A stretch of DNA of 33,493 bases, from positions 1 to 33,493 of the forward strand of contig NZ_CALAEQ010000206.1 in the NCBI RefSeq assembly GCF_937891065.1, in the 5' to 3' direction. The stretch is from an uncultured Lutibacter sp. Its GTDB lineage: Bacteria > Bacteroidota > Bacteroidia > Flavobacteriales > Flavobacteriaceae. Each line of letters opens with the position of its first letter. Position 1 is the first letter of the stretch. A program made the position numbers and the translations under genes. Below the pieces are notes generated by a model, which saw only the letters and a list, made by a program, of their open reading frames with translations, did no database searches and was not told the origin of the DNA. Of the stretch, positions 15,592 through 23,085 are shown in pieces.

Positions 15592-16437
15592 ATGGCAATT
15601 AAAAAAGCCATAAAACATATGCTTATTAGCACACTAGCTTTTGCTTGTATGAATGTTACAGTAAAATATTTAGAGAATGTAAATGCATTTCAAATTGTAT
15701 TTTTTAGATCCGCAAGCTCCTTATTTTTTACCTTCGGGTTTCTTTTGAAAGAAGGTATTCCAATTCTTGGAAATAATAAAAAATTGCTAATTATTAGAGG
15801 CTTGGTAGGTGTAACTTCTATGACACTTTTTTTTATGTCGATAAAATATTTATCAGTTGGTACTGCAGTTTCTTTAAGATATTTGGCTCCAATTTTTGCA
15901 GGTATTTTTGCTGTGATATTCATGAAGGAAAAAATATGGCCTTTGCAATGGTTGTTTTTTGTATTGGCATTTTTAGGCGTGCTTATATTAAAAGGTTTCG
16001 ATTCCCAATTAAACACTTTTGGTCTTATTTTGGTGTTAATTGCTTCCATAACTAGTGGATTGGTATACATAATTATTTCTAAAATCGGGAAAAGTGAACA
16101 TCCTGTTGTTGTTGTTAATTATTTTATGGTAATTGCAACTTTAGTAGGTGGTGTTTTATCTATTAAAAACTGGGTGAACCCTGAAGGAGTAGAGTGGCTC
16201 TTGCTATTAAGCTTAGGTGTTTTCGGTTATTATGGACAGTTAAACATGACCAAGGCTTTTCAAACAGGTAAAACCAACCAAGTGGCACCAGTTAAATATG
16301 TTGAAGTAATTTTTACTGTATTATTTGGTTTATTCTTATTCAATGAGGTTTATTCCTTTTGGAGTTTATTAGGTATCGCTATGATTATAGGTTCATTAGT
16401 ATTAAATGTGTTTTATAAAACTCATAAGGGAAACTAA
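15592..16437 (+). CDS. EamA-family (DMT superfamily) transporter
   Basis: 281 residues with about ten hydrophobic segments and two EamA repeats (about residues 5-135 and 143-275). Typical signatures are FQIVFFRSASSLFFTFGFLL in repeat 1, SLRYLAPIFAGIFAVIFMKEKIWPLQW at the end of repeat 1, and APVKYVEVIFTVLFGLFLFNEVYSFWSLLG at the end of repeat 2. These inner-membrane proteins export or exchange small metabolites; the substrate cannot be predicted. Solitary gene. Confidence 0.88.
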   Translation: MAIKKAIKHMLISTLAFACMNVTVKYLENVNAFQIVFFRSASSLFFTFGFLLKEGIPILGNNKKLLIIRGLVGVTSMTLFFMSIKYLSVGTAVSLRYLAPIFAGIFAVIFMKEKIWPLQWLFFVLAFLGVLILKGFDSQLNTFGLILVLIASITSGLVYIIISKIGKSEHPVVVVNYFMVIATLVGGVLSIKNWVNPEGVEWLLLLSLGVFGYYGQLNMTKAFQTGKTNQVAPVKYVEVIFTVLFGLFLFNEVYSFWSLLGIAMIIGSLVLNVFYKTHKGN

Positions 16438-16581
16438 TTATTTTTTTAAATAAAATACGTATAAAACTTACTAACAAAAAGAGGGAAGCATAATGTATTT
16501 AAAATTATGACTAATTTTAAATAACTATTTCATCTATAGGTTTTTACAAACTTAAATTTCAAAATATACCTAATGAGGTAA

Positions 16582-16650
16582 ACTATATTTCTAAAGAATT
16601 CTACGAATGGATATTTTGATAACGTATTTATCAAAAGAATATAATATAGT
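16582..16650. repeat. Nested inverted repeat upstream of the molybdoenzyme operon
   Basis: Outer arms ACTATATT / AATATAGT enclose a perfect 9-bp stem TTTTGATAA / TTATCAAAA (16614-16636, 5-nt centre CGTAT). The inner part looks like a dimeric regulator site. The half-sites resemble TTGAT/ATCAA of FNR, but the spacing is 9 rather than 4, so FNR is not claimed. Confidence 0.4.
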
Positions 16651-16669
16651 AGAAATAAAGGCTGCGTTT

Positions 16670-16693
16670 CCTAAAAAAAATCTTAATTTTAGG
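16670..16693 (+). promoter_or_regulatory. Leader hairpin before the molybdoenzyme gene
   Basis: CCTAAAA / TTTTAGG (7 bp, 10-nt loop) ends 32 nt before the ATG. It may be a leader structure or a weak terminator; no known riboswitch is recognised. Confidence 0.3.
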
Positions 16694-16725
16694 TTGCCAA
16701 AATTAAAGTAATTAACATACTGCCA

Positions 16726-18750
16726 ATGAAAATAATTTCAACTGTTTGTCCTCGAAATTGTTACAGTACTTGTAGCTTTAAAGTGGTAATTGAAAATAAT
16801 TTGGTTAAAAGTATTCAACCTCACTCAGGGAATCTTGCGACACTTGAAGGACCTTGCATAAAAGGACTAGCCTATATTGAGCGAGCCAATTCAAAAGATA
16901 GAATTTTACATCCTCAAAAAAGAATTGCTGCAGGAAAATATGAACGCATTAGCTGGGAAGAAGCAATTGAGACAATAGCCAGTAAGTTAAGTTATTACAA
17001 AGGTGATTTTGGCCCACACTCAGTGCTGTTTTTTGCATCAAGCGGTATGTCTGGTTTATTAAATGGTGTAAGCACATCATTTTGGAAAATGTTTGGTGGT
17101 GCCACAACAACTTATGGTAATTTATGTTGGCCAGCAGGTCTTGAAGCTACTCGTTTAACTTTAGGTGCTAATAATCACAATGCACCTTGGGATCTTGAAA
17201 ATGCAAAACTCATTATTGTTTGGGGTAAAAATCCTGCGGAATCTAATATTCAGCAAATGATTCCAATTGAAAAAGCTCAACAAAATGGGGCTAAATATAT
17301 TGTAATTGATCCTAGACGAACTTCTTCAAGTGAACGTGCTAATGTTTTATTTCAAATTAAGGCAGGAACAGATGCTGCTTTAGCTTTAGGACTTGCTAGA
17401 GAAATTATTAAGAATAACTGGATAGATACAGACTTTATAAATAAAAATGTTGTTGGTTTTGAGAGTTTTAAGAAACATGTAGCATCTTATACTCCTGAAA
17501 AAGTAGCTGAAATATGTCGTATTTCAACTTCTTCAATAATAGAGTTAGCCAGACTTATTGGAACCATAAAACCAATGACTCTTATTCCTGGTTATGGAAT
17601 GCAGCGTTATGAAAATGGCGGTCAAACAACACGTTGTTTGCTGGCTTTATCCGTTATAACAGGAAATATCGGTAAAAAAGGTGCTTGTTGGCATTATGCA
17701 AATCTTCAAAGTTATGTTTTTGATGATTTAAAAGAGCCAGAAAATTATTACCCTGGTTGTGAACATCCAAGCTTCCGAAGAAAAATATCTGTTGCAAAAT
17801 TAGGCGAGGATATGTTAAAAATGGTTAACCCAGAAATTAAAATGATTTGGGTAGAAAGAGGTAACCCTTTAACACAGAACCCAAACACAAACAAAATTAG
17901 AAAAGCTTTTAGAAAAGCTGATTTTAGAGTGGTAGTTGATCAATTTATGACAGATACAGCGTATGAAGCAGATATTATTTTACCTGCTAAAAATATGTTT
18001 GAACAATCTGATATTATTGGTTCTTATTGGAATCCATATGTGCAGTTAAAGCAAAAGGCGCTGGAACCAGCAGGAGAAGTAAAACCAGAAACAGAAATCT
18101 ATTGCTTATTGGCTCATAAATTAGGAATGAATTCAGATGAAATAAAAAAGAATATTCCAGAACCGAATGATGCAGAAGTTGAAAAATACTTAAATAAATT
18201 TTTAGAACCATTTCCAGAACTAACTTTAGAAAAATTAAAAGAAGGACCATTATTACCAAATTCTTTTGAAGAAATTCCATTTTCAGATACTATATTCCCT
18301 ACACCTTCAGGAAAAATAGAATTATATAGTGAAGAAGCTAAAAGCAGGTGGGGAGTTAATCCTTTGCCCGATTATGTTCCTTTAGTTCAAGAAAAAACAT
18401 ATCCATTACAACTATTATCACCAAACTCCAAAAATAGAATTCATTCTCAATTTGGAAATCTAAATATTATCAAACAATTTGAACCAGAAGCATATTTATT
18501 CATACATCCCAATGATGCTAATGATAGAGGAATTATAAATTTTGAATTGGTAAAACTATTTAATAATGAAGGAAGTGCTGAAGTTAAAGTTCAATTTGAT
18601 CTAGGATTAAGACTAGGAAATGTTGTTCTTACTAATGGACATTGGGCTGTTGATGGTGCTACACCAAATTTGTTTACAAAAGGGATTGAAACTGATATGG
18701 GACACGGAACAGCTTTTCACAACACTTGGGTTCAAATAAAAAAGATATAA
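16726..18750 (+). CDS. Molybdopterin oxidoreductase catalytic subunit (DMSO reductase family)
   Basis: 674 residues. An N-terminal [4Fe-4S] site C8-x3-C12-x3-C16-x27-C44 is followed by the family's molybdopterin domains. YGNLCWPAG around Cys134 lies where the Mo/W ligand is expected, suggesting cysteine ligation as in polysulfide/thiosulfate reductases and formate dehydrogenases rather than serine as in DMSO reductase; this alignment is by eye. Later blocks are VWGKNPAESN, IDPRRTSSSERA, GYGMQRYENGGQTTR, WVERGNPLTQNPN, the C-terminal MoCo domain (FPTPSGKIELYSEEA, NSKNRIHSQFGN, NGHWAVDGATPNLF). No Tat signal precedes the Fe-S site, so it is probably cytoplasmic-facing. It starts a tight three-gene unit with a ferredoxin/membrane-anchor fusion and a PLP enzyme. 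Substrate unknown; a sulfur oxyanion, sulfoxide or polysulfide is plausible. Confidence 0.9.
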   Translation: MKIISTVCPRNCYSTCSFKVVIENNLVKSIQPHSGNLATLEGPCIKGLAYIERANSKDRILHPQKRIAAGKYERISWEEAIETIASKLSYYKGDFGPHSVLFFASSGMSGLLNGVSTSFWKMFGGATTTYGNLCWPAGLEATRLTLGANNHNAPWDLENAKLIIVWGKNPAESNIQQMIPIEKAQQNGAKYIVIDPRRTSSSERANVLFQIKAGTDAALALGLAREIIKNNWIDTDFINKNVVGFESFKKHVASYTPEKVAEICRISTSSIIELARLIGTIKPMTLIPGYGMQRYENGGQTTRCLLALSVITGNIGKKGACWHYANLQSYVFDDLKEPENYYPGCEHPSFRRKISVAKLGEDMLKMVNPEIKMIWVERGNPLTQNPNTNKIRKAFRKADFRVVVDQFMTDTAYEADIILPAKNMFEQSDIIGSYWNPYVQLKQKALEPAGEVKPETEIYCLLAHKLGMNSDEIKKNIPEPNDAEVEKYLNKFLEPFPELTLEKLKEGPLLPNSFEEIPFSDTIFPTPSGKIELYSEEAKSRWGVNPLPDYVPLVQEKTYPLQLLSPNSKNRIHSQFGNLNIIKQFEPEAYLFIHPNDANDRGIINFELVKLFNNEGSAEVKVQFDLGLRLGNVVLTNGHWAVDGATPNLFTKGIETDMGHGTAFHNTWVQIKKI

Positions 18751-18752
18751 AT

Positions 18753-20144
18753 ATGGAGAAGAATGCGTTCATATTTAATACCAATAAATGCGTAGGTTGT
18801 ATGGCGTGCGTAGTTGGTTGTACTATTGAAAATGGAACAGAAATACCTCTTAATTGGCGCATAGTAAATGGTCACAACCATATAAAGCATCCTGAGCTTC
18901 CAGTATTTCATTTTTCATTGGCTTGTAACCATTGCGAAGATGCTCCTTGTATGAAACATTGTCCAGCATTAGCTTATACACGAGATAAAAAAACCGGAGT
19001 AATAATACATCATGCCGAAGCTTGTATCGGCTGCACGTATTGTACTTGGGTTTGTCCTTATGATGCTCCAAAATATAATGAAACAACAAGAATTGTTGAA
19101 AAATGTAATTTTTGCGTAGACAGAATTTCAGAAGGAACTAAACCTGCTTGTACAGAAGCATGTCCAACAGGAGCTTTAGATTTTAGCTTTCAAGAAGAAG
19201 TTGATTTAAATAATCATATTACACCAGGATTTGTAAATGTTGGTATTAAACCATCTATTCAATTAATTCCTTTACGTAAGGAACATACAAAACCAGAAAT
19301 AGTAAATATAGATGCTGTTAAAATTGATGCTGAATATTTGGATAATTATGTACCAAAACCTACATCAAAAATTCATTTACGAAAGGAATGGACTTTGGTA
19401 CTTTTTACACTTTCAGTTTCAGGTTTAGTAGCTTGGCAAGCATCTGGAATAACAAGTAATGTGTTCGTTTCACCTATAGCATTCTTTATTATTGCGATTT
19501 TCGCAATTGTACTTACGTCATTTCATGTTGGAAAAAAATTAAGAATGTGGCGCTTTATTTTAAATGTAAAAGGCTCTTGGCTAAGTAGAGAAATAGTTGG
19601 GTTTGGTATTTTTTTTAGTTTAGGAATTATTACATTATTTATTAAAGATAACATCTTTGATTTTAACGAGTTACTTCCATTTGTTAACAGTAATGCTTTA
19701 GGGTATATTACCATAATGTTTGGAATTTTTACTTTAATATCAATTGATATGGTATATAGTTTATTAGTTCGTAAAGACAAATTTAAACTGCATAGCGCTA
19801 TGGTTTGGCTTACTGGATTGTTGCTATTTGCTTGGTTTTCGGATTTTATTTTATTGATATTTTTAATTACATTATTTAAATGTGTTTTGTATTTAATGAG
19901 AAAACAAGCGCTTTTTAATCAAAAAATAACCTATTTTCCATTAATTACATCCATTAGATTATTAGTTTTAGTAATACCTTTGATTGTATTGATAGCTTTC
20001 CCAGAAATTTCAAATTCGAGTTTAGTAATTCTTGTTTTTATAGGTGAAATTATAGATCGAAGCGAATTTTACTATGAATCTGACGTAAAGACACCAAATG
20101 GAGCCTTGACTGATTTATTCCGAAATACTGTAAAAACAACATAA
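18753..20144 (+). CDS. Fused DmsB-like 4Fe-4S ferredoxin and DmsC-like membrane anchor
   Basis: 463 residues; the ATG is 2 nt after the upstream stop. Residues 1-200 carry four Cys clusters (C13VGCMACVVGC23; HCEDAPCMKHCP; CIGCTYCTWVCP; CNFCVDRISEG...CTEACP), as in the electron-transfer subunits of DMSO reductase-type enzymes. From about residue 215 (HLRKEWTLVLFTLSVSGLVAW) eight hydrophobic segments follow, a DmsC-type quinol-interacting anchor. In DmsABC these are separate proteins, so this is a gene fusion. It would bring electrons from the menaquinol pool to the molybdenum subunit, or take them the other way. Spacing implies co-transcription. Confidence 0.9.
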   Translation: MEKNAFIFNTNKCVGCMACVVGCTIENGTEIPLNWRIVNGHNHIKHPELPVFHFSLACNHCEDAPCMKHCPALAYTRDKKTGVIIHHAEACIGCTYCTWVCPYDAPKYNETTRIVEKCNFCVDRISEGTKPACTEACPTGALDFSFQEEVDLNNHITPGFVNVGIKPSIQLIPLRKEHTKPEIVNIDAVKIDAEYLDNYVPKPTSKIHLRKEWTLVLFTLSVSGLVAWQASGITSNVFVSPIAFFIIAIFAIVLTSFHVGKKLRMWRFILNVKGSWLSREIVGFGIFFSLGIITLFIKDNIFDFNELLPFVNSNALGYITIMFGIFTLISIDMVYSLLVRKDKFKLHSAMVWLTGLLLFAWFSDFILLIFLITLFKCVLYLMRKQALFNQKITYFPLITSIRLLVLVIPLIVLIAFPEISNSSLVILVFIGEIIDRSEFYYESDVKTPNGALTDLFRNTVKTT

Positions 20145-20173
20145 AAATTTAAAACTTTAAAAATAGTTACAGC

Positions 20174-21346
20174 ATGAAAATTAAAAATGTAAACGCATCA
20201 CATACACCGTTATATAGAGAAGCTGGTTTTAACTTAAAAAACTCAAAATTAACAAAAGAAACTTTTTCTAATGAACTTGAGCATCCTCATGAACCAGATA
20301 ATTATATTTATTCTCGTTACCGGAATCCTACTGTTGTGCAGGTAGAGAAGCAATTAATGAAACTAGAAGAATGTAATTGGGCGTTGTTAGTTGAAACTGG
20401 AATGGCAGCTATTGATGTAGCAGTTTCTGTTTTTCAGAAAGGAGCAAAAAAAAGGCCTTGGCTATTTTTTAATGAAATTTATGGAGGTACAAATTCATTC
20501 ATAGATTCCGTTTTAATTAAAAGAAGAGATTTAGATATTCATCGATTTTTTGCCAATAATGGAAGTTATGATTATGTTAAATTAGAAAATATACTTAAAG
20601 AAATAAAACCTGAGTTTTTATACTTTGAAGCAGTGTCAAACCCAATGCTTATTGTGGCTGATGTAAAACAAATTTTAGATCTTGCTAAAAAATATGAAAC
20701 GAAAATTATAGTTGATAACACTTTTGGAACTCCTTTTTTATGGAAGCCACTTGCTGATGGAGCTGATTTAGTGATTCACTCAGCAACAAAATATCTTAGC
20801 GGACACGGTAATATTACTGCAGGAGTTATTTGTGGTAATGATATTGAATTGATGAAAGAAGCCATTGAATACAGAAAATGGGCAGGACACTTTTTGAGTC
20901 CTGATGATGCTTATAGGTTAGGTTCACAATTAAAAAGTTTTAATTTAAGGTTTAAACAACACTGTGAAAATGCGATAGTTATTGCAAATTATTTAGAAAA
21001 CCATTCAAAAATAGAAAATGTACTTTATCCGGGACTAACATCACATCCAACTAATAAAGAAGCTGTTAGTTTATTTAAAAACAAAGGCTTTGGAGGTGTT
21101 ATTACTTTTGATATTAAAGGAGACAATGAGAAAGATAAAAGAGAAAAGTGTAATATCTTTATTGAGGCCATAAGCGAGTATATTCCTTTGGTTCCAACAT
21201 TGGGTGAAGCTGATACTATTTTATTACCTGTTGAACCTGTTTGGGGAGCAAAATATCCATTGCCTGGTGTTATTCGTTTATCTATTGGTATAGAAGAAAC
21301 TAAAGTTTTACAGGAGATAATAGAAATGGGATTAAGTCATTTATAA
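20174..21346 (+). CDS. Cys/Met-metabolism PLP-dependent enzyme (cystathionine lyase/synthase family)
   Basis: 390 residues, fold type I PLP enzyme of the cystathionine gamma-synthase / beta-lyase / methionine gamma-lyase family. Visible are YSRYRNPT (residues 46-53), ETGMAAID replacing the usual SGMAA, the phosphate and ring contacts around NEIYGGT, VDNTFGTPFLWKPLADGADLVIHSATKYLSGHG with Asp181 and PLP-lysine Lys206, and the C-terminal GVIRLSIGIE. The specific reaction cannot be told apart by motifs: cystathionine cleavage, C-S lysis of methionine-like compounds, or sulfhydrylation. It lies 29 nt after the ferredoxin/anchor gene in the molybdoenzyme unit, pointing to linked sulfur metabolism. 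Confidence 0.87.
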   Translation: MKIKNVNASHTPLYREAGFNLKNSKLTKETFSNELEHPHEPDNYIYSRYRNPTVVQVEKQLMKLEECNWALLVETGMAAIDVAVSVFQKGAKKRPWLFFNEIYGGTNSFIDSVLIKRRDLDIHRFFANNGSYDYVKLENILKEIKPEFLYFEAVSNPMLIVADVKQILDLAKKYETKIIVDNTFGTPFLWKPLADGADLVIHSATKYLSGHGNITAGVICGNDIELMKEAIEYRKWAGHFLSPDDAYRLGSQLKSFNLRFKQHCENAIVIANYLENHSKIENVLYPGLTSHPTNKEAVSLFKNKGFGGVITFDIKGDNEKDKREKCNIFIEAISEYIPLVPTLGEADTILLPVEPVWGAKYPLPGVIRLSIGIEETKVLQEIIEMGLSHL

Positions 21347-21352
21347 TTAAGT

Positions 21353-21544
21353 GTGAGTAAATTATAATATTAAATTGAGTTGAAATGTACTTTACTGAGA
21401 ATCGTATATTTGAATTTTTCTTAACCTAAGTACAGAATATCGTAAAGAAATAAAAGGCTTCTTAGATATTTTGCATAATATACAAAAGGAACACTTATTA
21501 TACTGACCAATGAAAGGAGAGAAGTGTAATAAGTGTGGAGTGAT
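21353..21544 (+). repeat. Degenerate dispersed repeat, copy 1
   Basis: This shares a 20-bp exact block (21395-21414) and a 15-bp block (21465-21479) with the 31.8-kb copy, and the block 21489-21544 with 27738-27793. The start (GTGAGTAA...) also resembles the 31.8-kb copy. Frames within it are broken by stops. It directly follows the PLP-enzyme stop and directly precedes a LytTR relic. Confidence 0.6.
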
Positions 21545-21546
21545 AA

Positions 21547-21609
21547 TTAACTATTATAAAGTTTATTAATACTCTTTTTATATGTTTGTCCAATTGGAAT
21601 TTTATATTG
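21547..21609 (-). pseudogene. C-terminal relic of a LytTR-domain protein
   Basis: The minus strand reads QYKIPIGQTYKKSINKLYNS and a stop. It lines up with the last residues of the LytTR regulator encoded at 27808-28626 (SIPVGRKYKDEVKIIL), and the adjacent downstream sequence is also shared. Only about 20 codons remain; the upstream part is missing and the esterase gene begins right there. Short, but the combined match to gene end plus flank supports the call. Confidence 0.5.
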
Positions 21610-21617
21610 ACAAGCTA

Positions 21618-22313
21618 TTATAAATTAATTATAGGTTCTAAAACAGTCCAAACATTATTTGCCAGTATTTTATGGCCATCAACCGTTGGGTGAATTCCAT
21701 CCGCCTGGTTTAGGGCTGGATTACCGCCAACATCTTTCAATAAAAATGGAATTAAATAGAGTTTGTTTTTTTTAGCTAATTCAGGAAAAATAGTTTTAAA
21801 CTCTGTAATATAATCGTGTCCCATATTTGGAGGTAATTGCATTCCAGCCAATATAATTTTAGTATCTGAATTTTTTTCTAACACAGCATCTATTATGGCT
21901 TGCAAATTTCCCCGTGTTTCTGTTAAAGGCACACCACGTAAACCATCATTAGCTCCTAATTCCAAAATAAAAATATCAATTTTTTGATTCAGCACCCAAT
22001 TTATTCTACTTTTTCCTCCAGCAGTTGTTTCACCACTCACGCCAGAATTAATAACGGTATAACCCAATGAAAGTGAGTCTATTTTAGTTTGAATTAGTGC
22101 TGGAAAAGCATCATTTACATCGTCTAAACCATAACCAGCTGTTAAACTATCACCAAAAACTAAAATAGTTTTTGTAGTACTACTTTCTTGAACATTATTT
22201 TCTGTTTCAACTAGAGCTTTTTCAGAAATTTTTTCTTTTTTTGAGGTGTCTGATCCACAAGAGAGTAACACTATTAATATTGAAAAATAACAAAACTTTA
22301 AGAAAATCTTCAT
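21618..22313 (-). CDS. SGNH-hydrolase arylesterase / lysophospholipase, lipoprotein
   Basis: 231 residues from the ATG at 22313, chosen because it places a lipoprotein signal at the N-terminus (FCYFSILIVLLSC, lipid Cys19); an upstream in-frame ATG at 22364 would add 17 polar residues. SGNH blocks: VFGDSLTAGYG with Ser56, SGVSGETTAGG, LELGANDG and DGIHPTVDGH. Related to TesA/arylesterase, hydrolysing acyl or aryl esters in the periplasm. It is divergent from an ABC transporter pair homologous to YbbA-YbbP, the same grouping as tesA-ybbA-ybbP in E. coli, so a shared role in lipid or envelope processing is likely. Confidence 0.88.
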   Translation of the reverse strand: MKIFLKFCYFSILIVLLSCGSDTSKKEKISEKALVETENNVQESSTTKTILVFGDSLTAGYGLDDVNDAFPALIQTKIDSLSLGYTVINSGVSGETTAGGKSRINWVLNQKIDIFILELGANDGLRGVPLTETRGNLQAIIDAVLEKNSDTKIILAGMQLPPNMGHDYITEFKTIFPELAKKNKLYLIPFLLKDVGGNPALNQADGIHPTVDGHKILANNVWTVLEPIINL

Positions 22314-22395
22314 TACATTATTGTTAAAATTCAAAATCAAATGTTTATTTTTCAAGTTCAGCATATTTTGACAGCATATATATTAAATAAGTACT

Positions 22396-23085
22396 ATGAC
22401 AAAGATATTAAAGATTCATGAACTAGAGAAAACTTATACTAGTGGTTCCAAAAAATTAACGGTATTATCCAATATTTCTTTTGAAATTGAAAAAGGAAGT
22501 ATTTTTTCTATTGTTGGTCCTTCTGGCAGTGGTAAAACTACTTTACTTGGTTTATGCGCGGGTTTAGATTACCCAAGCGCCGGTACTATAGAATTATGTG
22601 GAAGTAATTTAGAAAACTTAAATGAAGATGAACGAGCTCAATTACGTAATAAAGAAGTTGGTTTTATATTTCAGAATTTTCAATTATTACCTACATTAAC
22701 TGCTCTAGAAAATGTAATTGTTCCCTTAGAACTTCAAGGCGAAAAAAATGCAGCTAAATTTGGCATGGAATTGTTACAAAAAGTAGGATTAGCAGATCGT
22801 TCTCATCATTATCCATCGCAATTATCAGGTGGTGAACAGCAACGAGTAGCATTAGCTAGAGCTTTTTCTAACAAACCAAGTATTTTATTTGCCGATGAAC
22901 CTACGGGGAATTTAGATGAAGAAACAGGCGAAAAGGTTATTCAATTACTTTTTCAATTGAATAAAGAAGCAGGAACTACTTTAGTTATTATTACGCACGA
23001 TTTAGATTTAGCAAACAGAACACAACAAATATTGAGATTAAAAGGAGGAAAAATAATGTCTAACGAAAAAACAATTGCAGTTTAA
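22396..23085 (+). CDS. ABC transporter ATP-binding protein, YbbA/LolD-like
   Basis: 229 residues. Walker A GPSGSGKTT (41-49), Q-loop IFQNFQLLPTLTALENV, signature LSGGEQQRVALARAF, Walker B ILFADEPTGNLDEETG, and the switch His in IITHDLDLA. This is the MacB/LolD-type subclass that pairs with FtsX-type permeases. The stop codon overlaps the start of the permease gene by 1 nt (TAATG), so the two are translationally coupled. The role is probably extraction or release of lipid-linked or membrane compounds rather than import. Confidence 0.93.
   Translation: MTKILKIHELEKTYTSGSKKLTVLSNISFEIEKGSIFSIVGPSGSGKTTLLGLCAGLDYPSAGTIELCGSNLENLNEDERAQLRNKEVGFIFQNFQLLPTLTALENVIVPLELQGEKNAAKFGMELLQKVGLADRSHHYPSQLSGGEQQRVALARAFSNKPSILFADEPTGNLDEETGEKVIQLLFQLNKEAGTTLVIITHDLDLANRTQQILRLKGGKIMSNEKTIAV

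Noticed and set aside
16614-16636. FNR/CRP binding site
   Set aside because: Half-sites look right (TTGAT/ATCAA), but the spacing is 9 nt instead of 4.
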